A stretch of DNA of 64,000 nt from the NCBI GenBank assembly GCA_900708905.1, contig CAADRB010000002.1, forward strand, positions 1,590,145 through 1,654,144, read 5' to 3'. A model generated the notes under the pieces. That model saw nothing but the letters and a program-made list of their open reading frames with translations, was not told the origin of the DNA and made no database searches. This document shows positions 49,161 to 63,769 of the stretch, one piece after another. The stretch comes from Hymenolepis diminuta. Taxonomy: Eukaryota; Platyhelminthes; Cestoda; Cyclophyllidea; Hymenolepididae. A program made the position numbers and the translations under genes. Each line of letters starts with the position of its first letter. Within the stretch, counting starts at the first letter, position 1.

Positions 49161-51264
49161 GGATCATGTGTTAAGGGAACCGAATTATGGTATGCTTAGT
49201 GGAGTCACTTTGATCGTCAGATGAGCAACCAGTACAAATCATTCGACAGTTAGGATAGAGTAGACATATGAACTAACATTTACTTTCGATAGAATACTAC
49301 AAGTATTTTCAAATAGTTAACGTGTACGTCTAACAAGTTAGAGGTCACGAAATCAATGGGTGCACACATCCAGTAGATTTGAATGGTCAACCGCGCAGAT
49401 TAATTCTGGACAAGTCAAGAGTGAGAGAATGCGAGTTTCCCGTGAGAGAGCGGATCCACTATACTTTTTCTCTACTAATGTTAGCCTACTTTTCGTCTAC
49501 TCAAGTTTACCTTAACAATTTCTTTATTGGGTCTGCTTTATTTTCAGTCAGTTGCGCGGTTAAAGATGATATATTTAATAATTGAAATTTAAGGTGTTTT
49601 TTTTCACAATCTTCTAAATATTGAAAATCGAGTGGAAAATATGCACCTAATGCTTAGTTAATTTTGATAGGATAAATGATAATTGCACGACAAATATTCA
49701 GATGAATTTCCTTCTTAATCACACCAGTATTAACTGAATAAATTTCTTAAATCGTAAAAGATAACAGGAGTCGGCGAAGTATTATCAAATTTCGCAAACG
49801 TTGTCTTCCAGTATTGTAACATCCATGGGAAATACATCCCTAGCTGAAGATTACCAGTTTAAATGAAACGAAGAGCCAAATAGGTAGACTTCTTACCTAA
49901 ATGCCACTGACTGGAGGTGAAGTCAATTGTATTTCCGACTATGGTTAGACCGTCTGGTTTTCGCTAGACAATGAAAAACCACCGACGCGCTAGACATTCT
50001 AGTCCATCTGTCGTCAAAATTGTTATTCATAGTGCATTAACGATAGGGGTTTTTCCCTTTGAAGTAATTTATCTTACATTTTGATCCTTAATCTCGAAGT
50101 TTAAGGTGGGAGAAAGGTAAAGGGGTTTTAGTAACTGGGTTTGAAATTTCGTTCTGGTATGCTTAGAATCTTTTTGGAGTAAAGCCCCCCTCACACCACA
50201 TATTCTTTCTTTCAATACGTGTTGTTGTAAGTTTGTTCGAATATACCAATTTATGTACAAAACCGTCAGAACAAAGAGATACAATAGGAGGTCAAGTAAC
50301 CGTTGTCTTTTTGGCAAGCCGGTCAAACATTTTAATGAGTGGACTAGATGGGTCTAATGGAGTTAAGGCCATGTGAGTGGCTGCTTCGTCTTAAATGCCA
50401 GCTTCTATCTTTCTTTAATATTGCAGGTTTGAAATATTTAAGACATTTTTTAAAAAACCGCGATATTTTGTGACTTTCCGTCTTTTTAAGTGCTGGTGTA
50501 TATTTTTGACTAGCTCAGTTTAAAAGCGTTCATGAGTAATTTACAAATTCTCAAAGTTAATAGTCAAATAATTAACTCCTGTGGCTTAAAAAAATTCCCT
50601 GTTTCTGGACATTTTAAATATCTGTGAGTGTCATTCTCAATACTTTGCATATTAAAACCAAGAGAAATCTTTTTTGAAATGTGGCGGTTTCGATTCACGG
50701 AACTCAAAATTGGTAAGGAAATGTTCTTTAAACTGAACCGATTCATAATTTTAATCCCCTTCCTTTTCCCAAATTAGGGTCATTAAAATTTTACATTAGC
50801 CTGAACAGCCGGTGTAATGTATGCCAACTCTAAACCTAAACGATAAGTTTTATAATTTCTGAGCAAGTTTGCTCGAGACTTTCGGATTTTCGAAGAATGA
50901 GACGACATAGAATAATATTTAGAAATTTCAAATTAGACTATTTACATACATTCGTAAAATATATTATTCACCAATTACGCCTCTTAAACATTTTCGCCAA
51001 AAAACCTGAAAATATCAAATATCCGGATGTGATATTTTATTTTCTCCTTATTTGAAAGCTTATTTTTTTCTCGATCCTGTAATAAAGATAGAGAACGGTT
51101 TAGAATTCGAGTTAAAAGAAAGAAATAAAAGAGCCCTGAATAAAATATAATGAATCTACTAAAATATTGAGTGGGCGTATATTTGGAATGCGTATAATTA
51201 AGTTCTTCTGTGAAGAAAATAAATAAAATGGGTAGTAATGACAAAATTATACCAATTAATATTG

Positions 51265-51375
51265 TGGGCCGGTAGCTTAACGTCGGCATTCACGTCTGCA
51301 TGGATCATGGATTCGATACTTATCGGTGTACATCCAGTGAACAGTATGATCAATCATATCAGCCGAAGCTATTCA
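51265..51375 (+). repeat. tRNA-derived SINE fragment
   Basis: Plus-strand pieces in family order: GGTAGCTTAACG (A-box region), CATGGATTCGATAC (B-box region), TATCGGTGTACATCCAGTG. The tail is lost. Confidence 0.5.
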
Positions 51376-52608
51376 AGCGGGAGTATGCAGGATGCAGGAT
51401 GCTATTTGCATACCCAGAAAGTGTAGTTGAAAACACTTCACTACAACGAGTCCTAAATTTGTTAGTGTTATTCACTATTGAGGAATGAGGTAAACACTGA
51501 TGCATCTATGTTTAATAGCCACGCGCCTATATTGAATATTTAAAATCAGTCAAGGAAAATTCAGCTCAATAATATTTTTATAAAATCTTAAGCAATCGTA
51601 TTCACTCTTCATTCACTCCTTGTATAACTTAGATTAGTCTTTATTTAGGCGTACTGAAAGTCTTTTAAAAGACATTTTCAGCCTTCGTTTTAAAAAGCGA
51701 TTTTTTGTCTGGAATAGCAAAACATTTTCTCTGACATAAACATAGTCAAAACAGCCATTTTAAAGAATGTAAGGGGGATAAAAGTTGAGTGAGATAGTAG
51801 AGGTATGGGAGTGATGTTTTCATATCTATCTATCCAGTGAAGAAATCCCGGATAGCGACTATAGATATCTAGATAAACAGATAAATAAAAGATCCCAAAG
51901 TTCTCCTGTTTCTCCGCGAAACACCTAAAGATATCATATTTGCATCTTAAATACTTTCAGTAGGAGGCTCATGTATTCGAATACCAGTGACAGGGTTGAA
52001 AAATCGACACGTGTATCTACTCAGTGTGTGTATATCCCCCCTATGAGTAAGGGAAAGCTTTTAAGGCCTCTCTACAACTTCCTATCTACCCTCTCCCTAC
52101 CTTCTTACACCCATGCTGCTTAAAGGGAGGTAGAAACAGAGCTTGCTCCTTTAAATGCATGGTAAATGGCGCCATTTAATGTTTGAAGCCAATGTGTTTG
52201 TGAGAGTGGCTTTAGGCATTAAGGGATTTAACCATTACACGGATGCAGGAAGAGGTGAGTGGACTAAGGGTGTTTAATATATTTCATTGAACAATGTGAT
52301 TTTTTAAAGAAACAGTAAAATGAAACTTATTAAACACCCATCGGAGTGAATTGTTTGAGAAAGTTATAGGTATTTCATCATTAAATGCATTTAAGTTTCT
52401 AAAAGCCCTGGTAAAGGATGGAAACTGTATGGATCTTAACTTGAAGAATAAAGAACAACAGGATAGTATATATATAGAATTTATTTTGATACTATTGTTC
52501 TTTAATGTTATAACAGCACAAACGGCTGTCTAATTTTCCGCTCCCTATCCCCCATTAAAATCCCTTTAATGGCATCTAGATGACCTATATCAATTATCGT
52601 CAGAAATA

Positions 52609-53200
52609 TACTGGGTGACTGAGAAGCAACTCCTTATTTTTTTATCAAATAATTTAATTACTAAGAGGTATTTGTTCATAAACTAGGAACATGAGAAAAA
52701 TATAAACATATGGTTTTATTTAAAATTCAAATTGTACAAGAGTATTTGCTTGTAGTTTTTAACTCACTTGGGACCTCATTATGGAACTTATGACCTTGAG
52801 TTTTAGAATAACAGTCCTTGGCGATATCCTTGCATCCATCTGAGTACGTACTTCTATAGGGAATGTAAAACAGCGTATGATGTCAGCACGACACTTGCAT
52901 AAACTTTGACATATTATCTGTTACCATTACAAAGAACCTTAAACTTAACAAAGGCAGTGAAAACCAAACGGACCCACCATAATCCCTTCCCTTTTAAAAG
53001 AAATAATTGGCTTCGTGTGGATAAAATATCATCAATGCTAGCTAAATGGAATACTAAGCTAGTGATCATTCATGTAACTGATTTAACAGAAGGTAGCATA
53101 TTTTTTACGAATAACGAAAAGACTACGGTTGTCTTTGGGACTCAAATTAAAGAGGAGAGACAAGTTGAATGAAGACCTTTATTGAGAAACAGCAAAAGGT
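52609..53200 (-). mobile_element. Tc1/mariner-like transposon remnant, copy 1
   Basis: An end sequence CTGGGTGACTGAGAAGCAAC starts at 52611 after a TA (52609-52610), the target dinucleotide of this superfamily. About 219 bases inside, TTGCATCCATCTGAGTACG begins a 25-base block that recurs with 5 differences in copy 2 at nearly the same distance from its end. The minus strand would hold a transposase; only frame-broken scraps are visible. The far boundary is not determined. The shared repeat is well supported; the superfamily assignment rests mainly on the end and the TA. Confidence 0.45.
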
Positions 53201-55524
53201 GTAAACACTAATCCTAAAACCTCCGTATATAAAGTTTTTAATCAAGAAGGGACTTCTTTTGACTGGTGTGAAAGGCTACTTTATTTTAATCACTAAATTA
53301 AATAAATCATTCCATAAGAAACTTGATTCCTGTGGGAAGGCATCTTAAACGCCTTCATTAAAAATCTTGAACATTGAAATTCACGTCATTTCGACATGAA
53401 CTTAGATGTGAAAAATATAATTATCATGTTCCGATACTGCTCTTCGGAATTCCACAGAGCAAATAAACCAGAATTGATGACTTAACAGGATTTCTAAATT
53501 GTAGTATTTTCCCCACCGCAAATTTATTGCTCGATACATGCAGATGACTTGACTAAATCCCTAAATATGTCCATAAAATCACTTCTCGGCGTTGAATCAT
53601 TTATCAAATTCGTTTTATATCACAATAATATATTAGAAATTGCTGCAATAACAAACTTCTTCGTTTGCACTTAACAGAAAGTTCCTCAGTTGTTTCAACA
53701 CTTTTATGTCTCATCAAAGGTGTGTGTACGTAGTAATTTGAGACTCAGCAAACGAGGCACACACACAACGGGTTGGTAGGCAGGTAGGGAGACTGATTTA
53801 TGGTCTTCGTCACTCGAGGGGGATTTTATTTTCCACAACAAATTAATTACACATTTTGCTGTGTAATTAATTAGTAAGTGAAAAGGTATTCGACTTAAAA
53901 ATAGCAAAGGTTACAACACATAGAACACTGATGGGAAGTAACAAAGCTTATCGTACCTATTCTACAAGGAGATAGCTGTACTAATGCGTTACTAATTTAT
54001 CAAAGTTGGTGGGCTCAGAATAATCCGATCGCCAATAGGATTAAAAGTGCCTTAGTTGAGTTTCCAACTATTCGTTGATACTCAGTCCTACCCCCAATTA
54101 ATGTATAAATCACGTCTTTGTTAATGAAGACTTTATACCAACATCGGTCACGTTTATCGCTTTGTCTTCCTTCTCATAACCACGAGACAGGTCGGTGGAA
54201 CCATGATGGTCACTGGAGGCAGTGATTAGGGTTGGAAAGGGTCATAATTTATCCGTTAATTGTTAACTAATTCACGGCCTTTAAATTGACACTCTTGACA
54301 AGAGTCTCAGCAGACAATCTCCACATCTGTCTATTTCATCTCGATTAACCCTCCATCTACAGGGATCATATATAAAGCTTGACCGATGTTGTGATATGAC
54401 TTCAGCTGAGATCGACTTGGCTAGAATATCATTTGTAGCGAGAGGGGTCATTTAACAACGACTTTGGGAATAAAATCTTTCTTTCTTATCCATACTAACT
54501 ATTAAAATATCAAGAGCAGAGTTCGTTGTATGGTGATAAGAGTGGTAGCGACTTGGCGAACACCGCAGAATGCGAATTACTTCTCCAAGATAAAGCACAT
54601 ACTCCGCTCCGTTGGGTCATTTTTGTCGGGGTCCTATTAATTTATCATATGTATTTCACATGCCTTGTTCGTTACCGGAATTATTAATCTCAGCCTTCTT
54701 TAAACCTAACATAAAGGATTCCATTTTTCCGAAACCATTTATATGATGATGGCTTCTTTTCCAATCCATATGCCCCGACTGGTGACTGTTCTTGAGTGTT
54801 GACTTTTCATGTTTGAGTGGTTCGAACAATTCATTTCCGAAAATTTCCCAGACATCCTTCGTTATCTCTTAAGAATTCGACCATATAAGCATGAACCTGT
54901 CATTTTTAGGATCATTCGTGAGAATAATGTCTATCGAGTAATACAGCACTTACTGATTAGTCACCCGCCAAGAACGGTTCCCTTTTACCACTTAATTCTT
55001 ACTAGAAATGTCAAATTTTAGGTCAAGCTAGACCGTATCAAAGATACTCTAATAGAAACCGGCCATCTGGATAATCTATTTACTACCACCAAATAATGAG
55101 AAGCAAGACAGCTACAATGTTTGCCAGAATATACTTATTAAGCGGGAAATTTTTCATATCTAGATTGATAGAAAAATGACAGGTAAGTGACACTGATAGG
55201 TATAATCTACAAATTCTGTCGTATCGGTATTTTAAATTGTATCATTACAAGAAAATAACAGGGTCAGATATTTGGATTGAGAACTTATTCGGTGGTCAGA
55301 ATTATGATGAGTCCTAAATGAGATTCCTCTGCTTCGAGACTTTGATAGTCCATGACAGACGGTTAGTGAGACCGAATAAATCATCAAAAATAATAAAATA
55401 ATTTGCATTGTGTTTAAATACCCCAATTTTTTCTACTAACCCTTATCTGATAGCACAAAAATTATTCAAAGCCCATTGTGGTAAATGGTAAAAGCACTTG
55501 ATCTAGGGCAGATTTAAAGTAACT

Positions 55525-55655
55525 TGGAGGCGCTCTGATTGGAAAACCGCATTCTACCACTCCCCTAGCAAGCAAGGGTTAACCATTAATTTTGATCAGA
55601 CATATCACTGGATGTGCACTGATGATGACCTCTGACTTGACAGGTTACACAATTG
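55525..55655 (-). repeat. tRNA-derived SINE fragment
   Basis: Contains CATTCTACCACTCCCCTAG, GGGTTAACCATTAATTTTG, TCACTGGATGTGCACTGATG and ACCTCTGACTTGACAGG in family order. Confidence 0.6.
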
Positions 55656-55924
55656 ATTCTTCTAACTTTCAAAGACTTACAAATCGATTGCGCATTATAC
55701 TAATGCAAACTATTAAAAAATACTGGAATTAGAATGAAACATACCTTCGAATCAAAATTTTTCGACCGTTATTTGAGGTGAGTTTCCTTAGAAGGTAAAC
55801 GACCTCCAATAAGAGTACCAATTAATAGTAGTTAATCCAATGAATGCAATTATCAGGAGCAGACAACTATCTTGTGGCACGTATTGGATAAAAGTAATTT
55901 AATATAAAAGTATGCATGTATACG

Positions 55925-56270
55925 GAATGATTGGGAAGTAATTCCTCAATCTAAAAACCAAAAAAATTAATTGTAAATCAGAGAACGAAGGAAGAATGCG
56001 CATAAAATAGGTTTTAATTTGATATTCAATTTACCATTGAACATTCAGTAACAATTACTTAAACCAATCAGGTCTCCATTATATAATCCGCGGTTTTGCG
56101 TTTTGCTAACACTTTATGATCGTATTTGCAACGATCCGAGCATGTACTTCCATAATGACCTTCACCAACTTTGCACTCGACCAAATGATTTCATAGTGTC
56201 CTGGTATCTTGACACGTCCTTGACCATTAAAGTATCTTGAGATCATTATGGACAGCTGCTTTTCGATCAA
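55925..56270 (-). mobile_element. Tc1/mariner-like transposon remnant, copy 2
   Basis: The end GAATGATTGGGAAGTAATTC matches the end of copy 1 mostly through transitions, and the internal block at 56126-56150 (TTGCAACGATCCGAGCATG and on) lies 201 bases inside against 219 in copy 1. On the minus strand a frame reads YGSTCSDRCK before a stop, reminiscent of the C-terminal SMPxRC region of Tc1/mariner transposases. The frame is interrupted further upstream, so this is not a functional gene. The left-hand limit in the transposon sense is not determined. Confidence 0.42.
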
Positions 56271-59200
56271 TCAGTATATCCCTAATCATTCATTTAAAAA
56301 CGTGGGCTAGTTTCTATATCACTTTTATCTGGTCCTAAATTCTGGACTGAACTCATAATCACTTTGTTTCAAAAAGCAATTTACTTCATCACTATAATGA
56401 GATACATTAGCCTGATTTTGAATGATTTGCATTTTGCTGTTTCTGATTTAGGCGGAGCCCTTTGGTTTTCTACATTAGAGTGATAAGTCCTCTGCTTTTT
56501 ATTCCTTTTGATGTCGTGTAAGATACCTGTTTTTCATGTAATCTGCTGAGAATTAAAGGAGCTACAGTGTAGGCATATGATCTAACTATTACTCTGATTT
56601 GGATTATCTTTTCGAAAACAGATGAACTTTCATGCATTCTTTTCTTAAAATCTCTTCTTTGAATGAGCTAAGTAATTTAATTTTTGAAAATATCGGTAAT
56701 ATAAACTGGCAGTTATTGAATATTCTGTCCTTAAAATATTCGAATTTATCATGCTTTGTGATGGTGGGATCTCAACAATGTAGTATCATCCAAAATGCTA
56801 TGATTCTGCCCATTTTTTATTATATATTCTTCCACTTAAAATAATGCCATTTATATACACTTTATTTTAATTCCTTTTATCAAACTCTTTATTGGCTTTA
56901 TTATTTAGCAGAGTTCATCTCGAGTTCATCTTACCTAGGATTAACAAGCCACTCTTCCGCCATCAAAAAATGCAGACTGTATCACCAAATCCCTAATTCA
57001 GTTAGTCGGCATTGACCGCCGAGGAATCTAAGGGTCGGATCCTTAAGTCCGAACTTCGGAACTTTAAGCCACGATGAAGTGTACCAGTTAAGCAAATATT
57101 TGATAAAATAAAGTTTATCGTGGCATAAGATAAAGGTTTCCTAATACTTACTGGAATTTTCATAGTAATAAACTGCTAACAGTAAATCTGGAAATGACTA
57201 AAGCCTCATCACAGAGCTGGTAAATTACCCGCCCCAGTTTACTCAATCCTGGAAGAGGGGAGAGTAACTAGCCGTGTCAAATAGGTACAATGAACCAAAG
57301 GATGTGCTTTGAGGAGTTTGTTAACCACAAGAATGTTAAAGTAACCTAACTAAACTGAAATCAACCCGTGATTCCAATAAAATGAACAAAATAAAGTACA
57401 AACAGTAGCTAATTAAAGAGGTCGTTGTCAATTTGTGTGACCAGCTGTGAGTTCACCTGAACCCATGCTTCTGATCTAGTCCACATTTCTATACTTTTAC
57501 TCGAGTTAGATGGTTCTCATGACTACATTTGTGATATTTATCGGTATATCCTGAAAAATAATTTTCTTTACAGTTATATGTGCTACCAGAGAGTATATTC
57601 GCTGATTTATCAAATATTGTTTAAGACGTAAATTCCAAATTGAAATTTTATCTAGACTAAGATTCTGACATACTTTTGACTTAATTTAAATCAAATTAGT
57701 AAGTATCTGGTTTGCCGTAATTGGCATTTAAAGATAAATGATAAAAGTTAATCGGACACATCTTGCTTTATATAAAGTGCGAGGTTTTTTCTCCTCTTAA
57801 CTACTTCCCCTTCTTCAAATGGTTTTAGAAAAGGTGTGTTCCATTTGCCAGACACTAGGGGATACCAGTGACTATGCCTCCAAAGACTTTGGAAGTTTGT
57901 TGGATGGCAAGAAAGTATCTGTAGGCGGCGATATTATTTGTCTGTCTTTCACCTAAAATTGTTGACAAAGACAGTAGGTCGATCAAATATTTACTTCGGA
58001 CGTCAAAAAGACTTCTTATTCCGCTTGTTTCCTGCAGACAGCCTCTTTATTTTTCGCGAGTTCTAACTTATGCTTTTTCTTGTCACTGAAGTGTATGTGA
58101 TTCACATTCTATCGCCTCGGTCGCTTTTTTCTTCTCCTTCAAAAACTTTGAAGAAGACGAGGGATTGAAAATAATGTCATAGGACTTATTATTTTTTAAC
58201 CACGCTTTGTATATACCTATTTATGCCTGTTTAGTCCGCTTAGATTTGCAATAAATAAAAACACTTTTTCAGATTTATGATTATAAGCTCTGTAGAAGAA
58301 GGCGAGTGTTACAAGTTGAAAAGGGAAAAGAATTATATCGAAAGTCAATATTAAAATTAGAATGCAGTGAATGAAACGGAGCGGGAACCAATACCGTATG
58401 TATGAAATAATAGTTTGTTAACCAGTATAAAAGTGATTTGAATTCGAACACCTGCGAATGAATGTAAAGGAGAAACGAACACTTATACGATAACGCATCC
58501 AGATGTGTAAGTGCCTATTCAAGAATTTACGAGAATTTACATCACTACAGTTGGGAAATGGCATCATTTTAAATGTCCGACTAATTTAGGTGACTCTTAT
58601 GCGTAATAATCAATCACCTTATATGTTTAATTTAAAAAGAACCTGAGTCTCCTATCCCCCACCTCCAGGATGGATGCATTTTTGGCGTTGGCAGGTGATT
58701 AATACATGCGATGTCAGCAGCTAACCTGACACTAGATTAGGAATCTTTTTTATAATAGCCTACAGGGAGAGGGGGAAGATATATTGATATTTGATGAGGC
58801 TAATTGTTCGCAAGAGTAGTAGGTCAGATTAATTAATATGAAATAATATACTTTGCATCTCTTCTGGCCGACAAATTAGTAGACTTAAATGTTAATTGGC
58901 AAGAAATATAATATGATAGAAACAGATGCTCCTTGTAAACCTGAACTTAAATGTGAAGCGGTTAATTTTTTAATCTCACTAGTTCCGGATACATCGAATC
59001 TTCAAAATTTTTGTTTTTAATTCGTGTAAAAGTTACCCTTAGAATAAATAGGGATAGTATATAATCAAACCCTAATTATTTTCATTCAAATAAATAAAAA
59101 ATCCATTTTCATAAATGGCTAATGCTTGCTAAGAAAATTACGGTATTAATATGAGAGCGTAGATTGATTTTTTTTGATTGATTATGAAGATATAAAATGA

Positions 59201-60889
59201 TTGATTTTCTTTACAAAATAATAGAAAAGAATCAGAGTTGATATCGTCTTGATTCATTAAAGTATCTTTATCTGAAATGAAAATTTTATAAAGGACTGAA
59301 TATAATAATTATCACTGATTTCGGTGCTACGTTTTTTTCGCTTTAAATAATATCTAATCCCCTTGAGTTCTTCGGATCTGGTCCAATTATCGGATGAAAC
59401 ATGTGTATTCCATTTAAAAAGGCGGGAATGTAAGTGAATAAACGGAACTTTAAAAATAGGACTTCTCAAATGAATAATTGGATTTAAAGTTAGTCTGTAT
59501 TTTACGTTCGAACGTTGAAATAAGTAGACCTTTTGAATGCCATCCCATCGATAGTGATGTTTTAAAACCGAATTCCCGTGACCTACGTCATCTGCTATCC
59601 TGATTTATGCATCCGTTTTTGTTACCTTCTCATAACTGCATGTATGACACACTCCCTGGCTTTAAGCAGCTAAACCCAAGAGAAGCATTGGTTACCAGAT
59701 TGTTGCCTTCTCTCTGTTCTTGTTTGTTATTCTCCTCATGACTCCGTTGCATGCCTATCTTGTAGTAGGCGAGTTCGAGCAGTTGAAAAGGGCACAGCTT
59801 GATTAGTTTTTTCCATCTTATGAACTAGGGTTCCTCCTGCTATAATCATTAAAATAAGTGAATATTTCATATTCGGGTATGGTATCAATAGCACTTCATC
59901 TTCATTTGTAATTGCGCTTTCAATTTTGGCCTCAAGTATCTCACATGATTCACACCGCCGTAATTGGTTTTCTATCTGATTTCGATTCCAAGGGATGAAA
60001 ACGTGAGTTAAGTCTGAAAAGTTTTTTGCAACGTTCCTTTGCTTCAGTCAGTCAATAATCTTTTCAAAACCTCACATATAGAATTACTGTTTCCGCCATT
60101 AACTTTGGCCATCTTTATGTGAAACTGAAAATTTGAAAATAGGCGGTCTACTGAAATGCATATACTTATCCGTCATAGTTTGTAAATTCTAAAGAGAAGG
60201 TTAGAGGTTTTCTAGTTAAGAAAAGCGATATTTGCTAGTTGGAATGTAGCTGCTTACTCGTGCATTTAAAGAGTTAACGTAGTCTTTTTACCTAATTATT
60301 CATTTCGATAATTCTCAAAAAGACTCTAAAGAAATGAATGATTTATTGCCAATTGTCATCAGGTTTATCAACACATACGCAAACATATTTAATTTTCTAA
60401 TAAATATATGAGATTTTAACAGCGAATTCTATCAATAGTAAGTTATGAGTTTGAAACCAGTGAACAAATCTAAGCTCATGCTTTAACCGAAGAAAACATT
60501 AGAGTTCAAAGGGACGATTAGGTGATTTCTAATATAGAAATTGTCAATAGATCATTTTGTGTTAGATCGCCATCAAATGGTGAGAAAATATTAAACTTCT
60601 TTGTAAATAAACAATCGGTTAATACTTTTATCAAAGATACGAGTTGGACAGAGAGATATTATATTTTTAAAAATTTTATTTTTCGGGAGAAGGAACAGGA
60701 GAGTAGAATTTTAAGATTTAAATCATGAGAAGTAAAACTCTATCTTGAGGTCCAGTTCTGACTACTGTCTCATTGCTTAGAACGATCTCAGCAAGAAATA
60801 TTAATTGGCACTGATTTTACCCGGAGTCGTCCTTAAAGCATATCCTATTGCTAAACCTCATTGTGCAAAGTGTTAACGGTATTTGACTT

Positions 60890-61045
60890 GGCCGGAGAAA
60901 ATATACTCTGGAGCCACATTCTGCAAACCTTTACATTGACCAGAATAGACTAATGCGCTTGGTTATCCAAGTTATCTAATGCTCTCCGATGGACATCAAA
61001 TTCATGACCTCTGCCAGCGACGCAGATATTCCACTGTTATCTGTC
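60890..61045 (-). repeat. tRNA-derived SINE fragment
   Basis: Contains GGAGCCACATTCTGC, TTACATTGACCAGAATAG, CCGATGGACATCAAATTC and ATGACCTCTGCCAGCGACG, the last two corresponding to the B-box and anticodon-arm side of the head on the minus strand. Confidence 0.55.
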
Positions 61046-63769
61046 CATTTCAGTCATTTCCAGATTTCACGGAAAATATTTATTTAAGAATAATTTTTTC
61101 GTGGTTTACGAAATTTTAATTAAAAGCTTTGGAAAAATTTGTATAATGAAATAAACAATGTTTTATCTTTTAATTTAGAATTAGCCATTCAAGTACAGAA
61201 AAAAATATCGAAAATTGTAACAAGTGATTGGTAAAGGTGTCATTAATGAAAACCAGCATGCAAAAGGATATACAGAACAGATTTCCAGTCCTTCATACAT
61301 GTTCTCATCGCGTTCGAACATATAATGCCTCAGTAAATAAGGAAAACATTACCAGTTACTCCAATTAGCAGCAGAATGCAGAATCCAACGAACTAGCATC
61401 CCTTTTTTTTAAAGTGAAGTAGTTTAGATATCGAGATGTTAAAAGGAGAAAGGTTTGCATGTTCTACAGACCGCACTCTTCAAAATTTGGGGCTCATAAA
61501 GCGATAAGTACCATAATTAAATTAAGTACCTTTATACTCTTTTCCTGCATGATCAGGATGGTCAAATTTTATAGACAATTTATCCTGAAGGGATGAATTA
61601 TTTGCTTGTTGCAAACATGCACGCTTGAATGTTTGATACTCCCACCCTCTTAGCTGAAGGCTGCATATTTTTTGGACCTTTTAGTCAGCTCTAGCATATC
61701 TGAGAATTTTAATGCACTGAGACCACCCATCAAGAACAAGAAGGTATGTGTAATTCATTTGGGCTCATAGAACATTAGAGGCGATAAAATGTAAACATAT
61801 CAACGACATTTCGAAGATAATATCAATCTTACCCAATTCTAACATGTGTCCATGGAAGTGCCATCAAATCCCTCAAAACCAAAAAAAGATGACATCATAC
61901 CAAGTTTTTTTCTGTTCACAATTAGTGAATTCTAAGCCTGAGCCCTTCCTTCCATCAGACTATTTCGGAAATATGGTGCTACCTCCTTATTCCTACTATA
62001 TGCAGCCATAGCCTTACTTCAATAGTCACATATTGGTATAACACCTATCAGCTTAACAAGTGAATAGGTAAAGAGGGTTATTAAAATTTTGTCTTAGATA
62101 CCAGTTATTCACGTTCAATGATGATTTCTATAAGCAACCTCTATAACATGATTCGATAATCGTTAAATTGTGTAAATGAAGACACAGTCATAAACAAGAC
62201 TCGAATAAAACTCCACAGACTAAATCTAAAATGGGAAGAACCGATTATCATTTGGTTTAGTTGTCAATTACTATTGAAACGGTCAATATGGGAGTATTAA
62301 TTTTACGATAAAAATGTAACGATCTTGGAGTTCTCTGTGTTGCTCTTATACCCGAAAGAAAACTTGCCTCCCACATCCATATTTCTGGACATGCGGAAAC
62401 TATGGGGGAAATATATGTTATTCAACATATTTTGACTGGAATGTTAGATATTTGTTAGGATAAATAGGTTACTGAGTTTTCCGTTCTTTCCCTCTCCTGT
62501 CAACACCATATGTCACTTAATATTTCAACGTGACTAACTTAATTAGTGCATAAGGCCGTATTTCAAGAAAGAAGAACTCCATTAAGCTAGCCAACTGTGG
62601 TAGGTTAGGGTCACACACGTTAAAGGCCGTATATGCAGCTTCTGCTTCATCGTATAAGAAAAATTATACACATTTGCAATATAATCGGTTATAAAAGAGG
62701 CCATCAGTTGAAGCTGATTACTTTAAATCCATAGAGTACCGGCAACTTCCAAACGTCTAATTGTAATTATAAAATGAGGTCTTCGAAAGGATCACTTTAA
62801 ATCGGATTAAAGTGATTATCTTGAATATATATAACATAAGTTAAAAATAGAATTGGTTACTAACTTTATCCTCTTATCTAAGTTACCCAGGTATCAATTT
62901 CCTAGCCTATTTGACCATAAATGTCTTCCCCCTAAAATTAATTTGAGAATAGACTCGGGTTAATTGGTTCTTCTTCTAGATTCTATCGATCATCATCAGA
63001 AACTATGTTGACAGAAGTCCACTTTATTAAAAGAATGTGAGAGACTTCAGTCTGCTGGCGAATGAAGATAAGTGTTTGTGGATTTCAAGGTACATTATTG
63101 GCATATATATACCTTCAATGTACAGATGCAGCACAAATTTTTGTGCGTTGATTTATGTAAGTTACAGCCGCCATGTCAGAGATCACGAGATATATGCTCA
63201 TAAGTGCACATTTAGAGGTGGGAACAGCCAACTGCAGTGGTTAATGCTTTTTAAATTATCATTGGTAGAATGAGAGTGGCACCAAAGTAGCATCTGTTCC
63301 AAGTTAAGTGTTGTTAGCACTTCCCTTAATGGAATTAATGCACTTCACACTGAATCCCATTCAAAGTAGACGTTAGAATGCAGTGTGTGAATTGGATTCA
63401 GATCACTACAAGATGATAATTAAAGTTGAGTGTGCAGAATCCGACAGGTTACTACAGATGTGGAAATCTAATGCTGATCAATTTTATCAAATTTGACACT
63501 TTAAATTCCAATCAGCCTCCAATTCACACTGTAATTGGAGTTTCAGAAGACTTAATAGCAACAATTTCATAAACTCAGTAAGAATGCTATCGCGAACTTG
63601 ACTTAACTTCTCAATTCCAGTGATTTAACTTAAGTACACTTACCTTCTCTCTTTTGTGTATTAAAACCAAGATAAAGCTCACTCGTAGAGCGGAAGATTT
63701 TTGACTGATGTTTTTCCTCATTTTCGCATCTTGATAAATTAATTTTATCTCTAGTAAAGAGCGAATTTT

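Noticed and set aside
56090..56180. DSL-domain-like frame on the minus strand (GEGHYGSTCSDRC)
   Set aside because: It looks briefly like a Notch-ligand domain, but the frame is broken by stops and the same DNA recurs as a repeat at 52830-52854, so it is transposon-derived.
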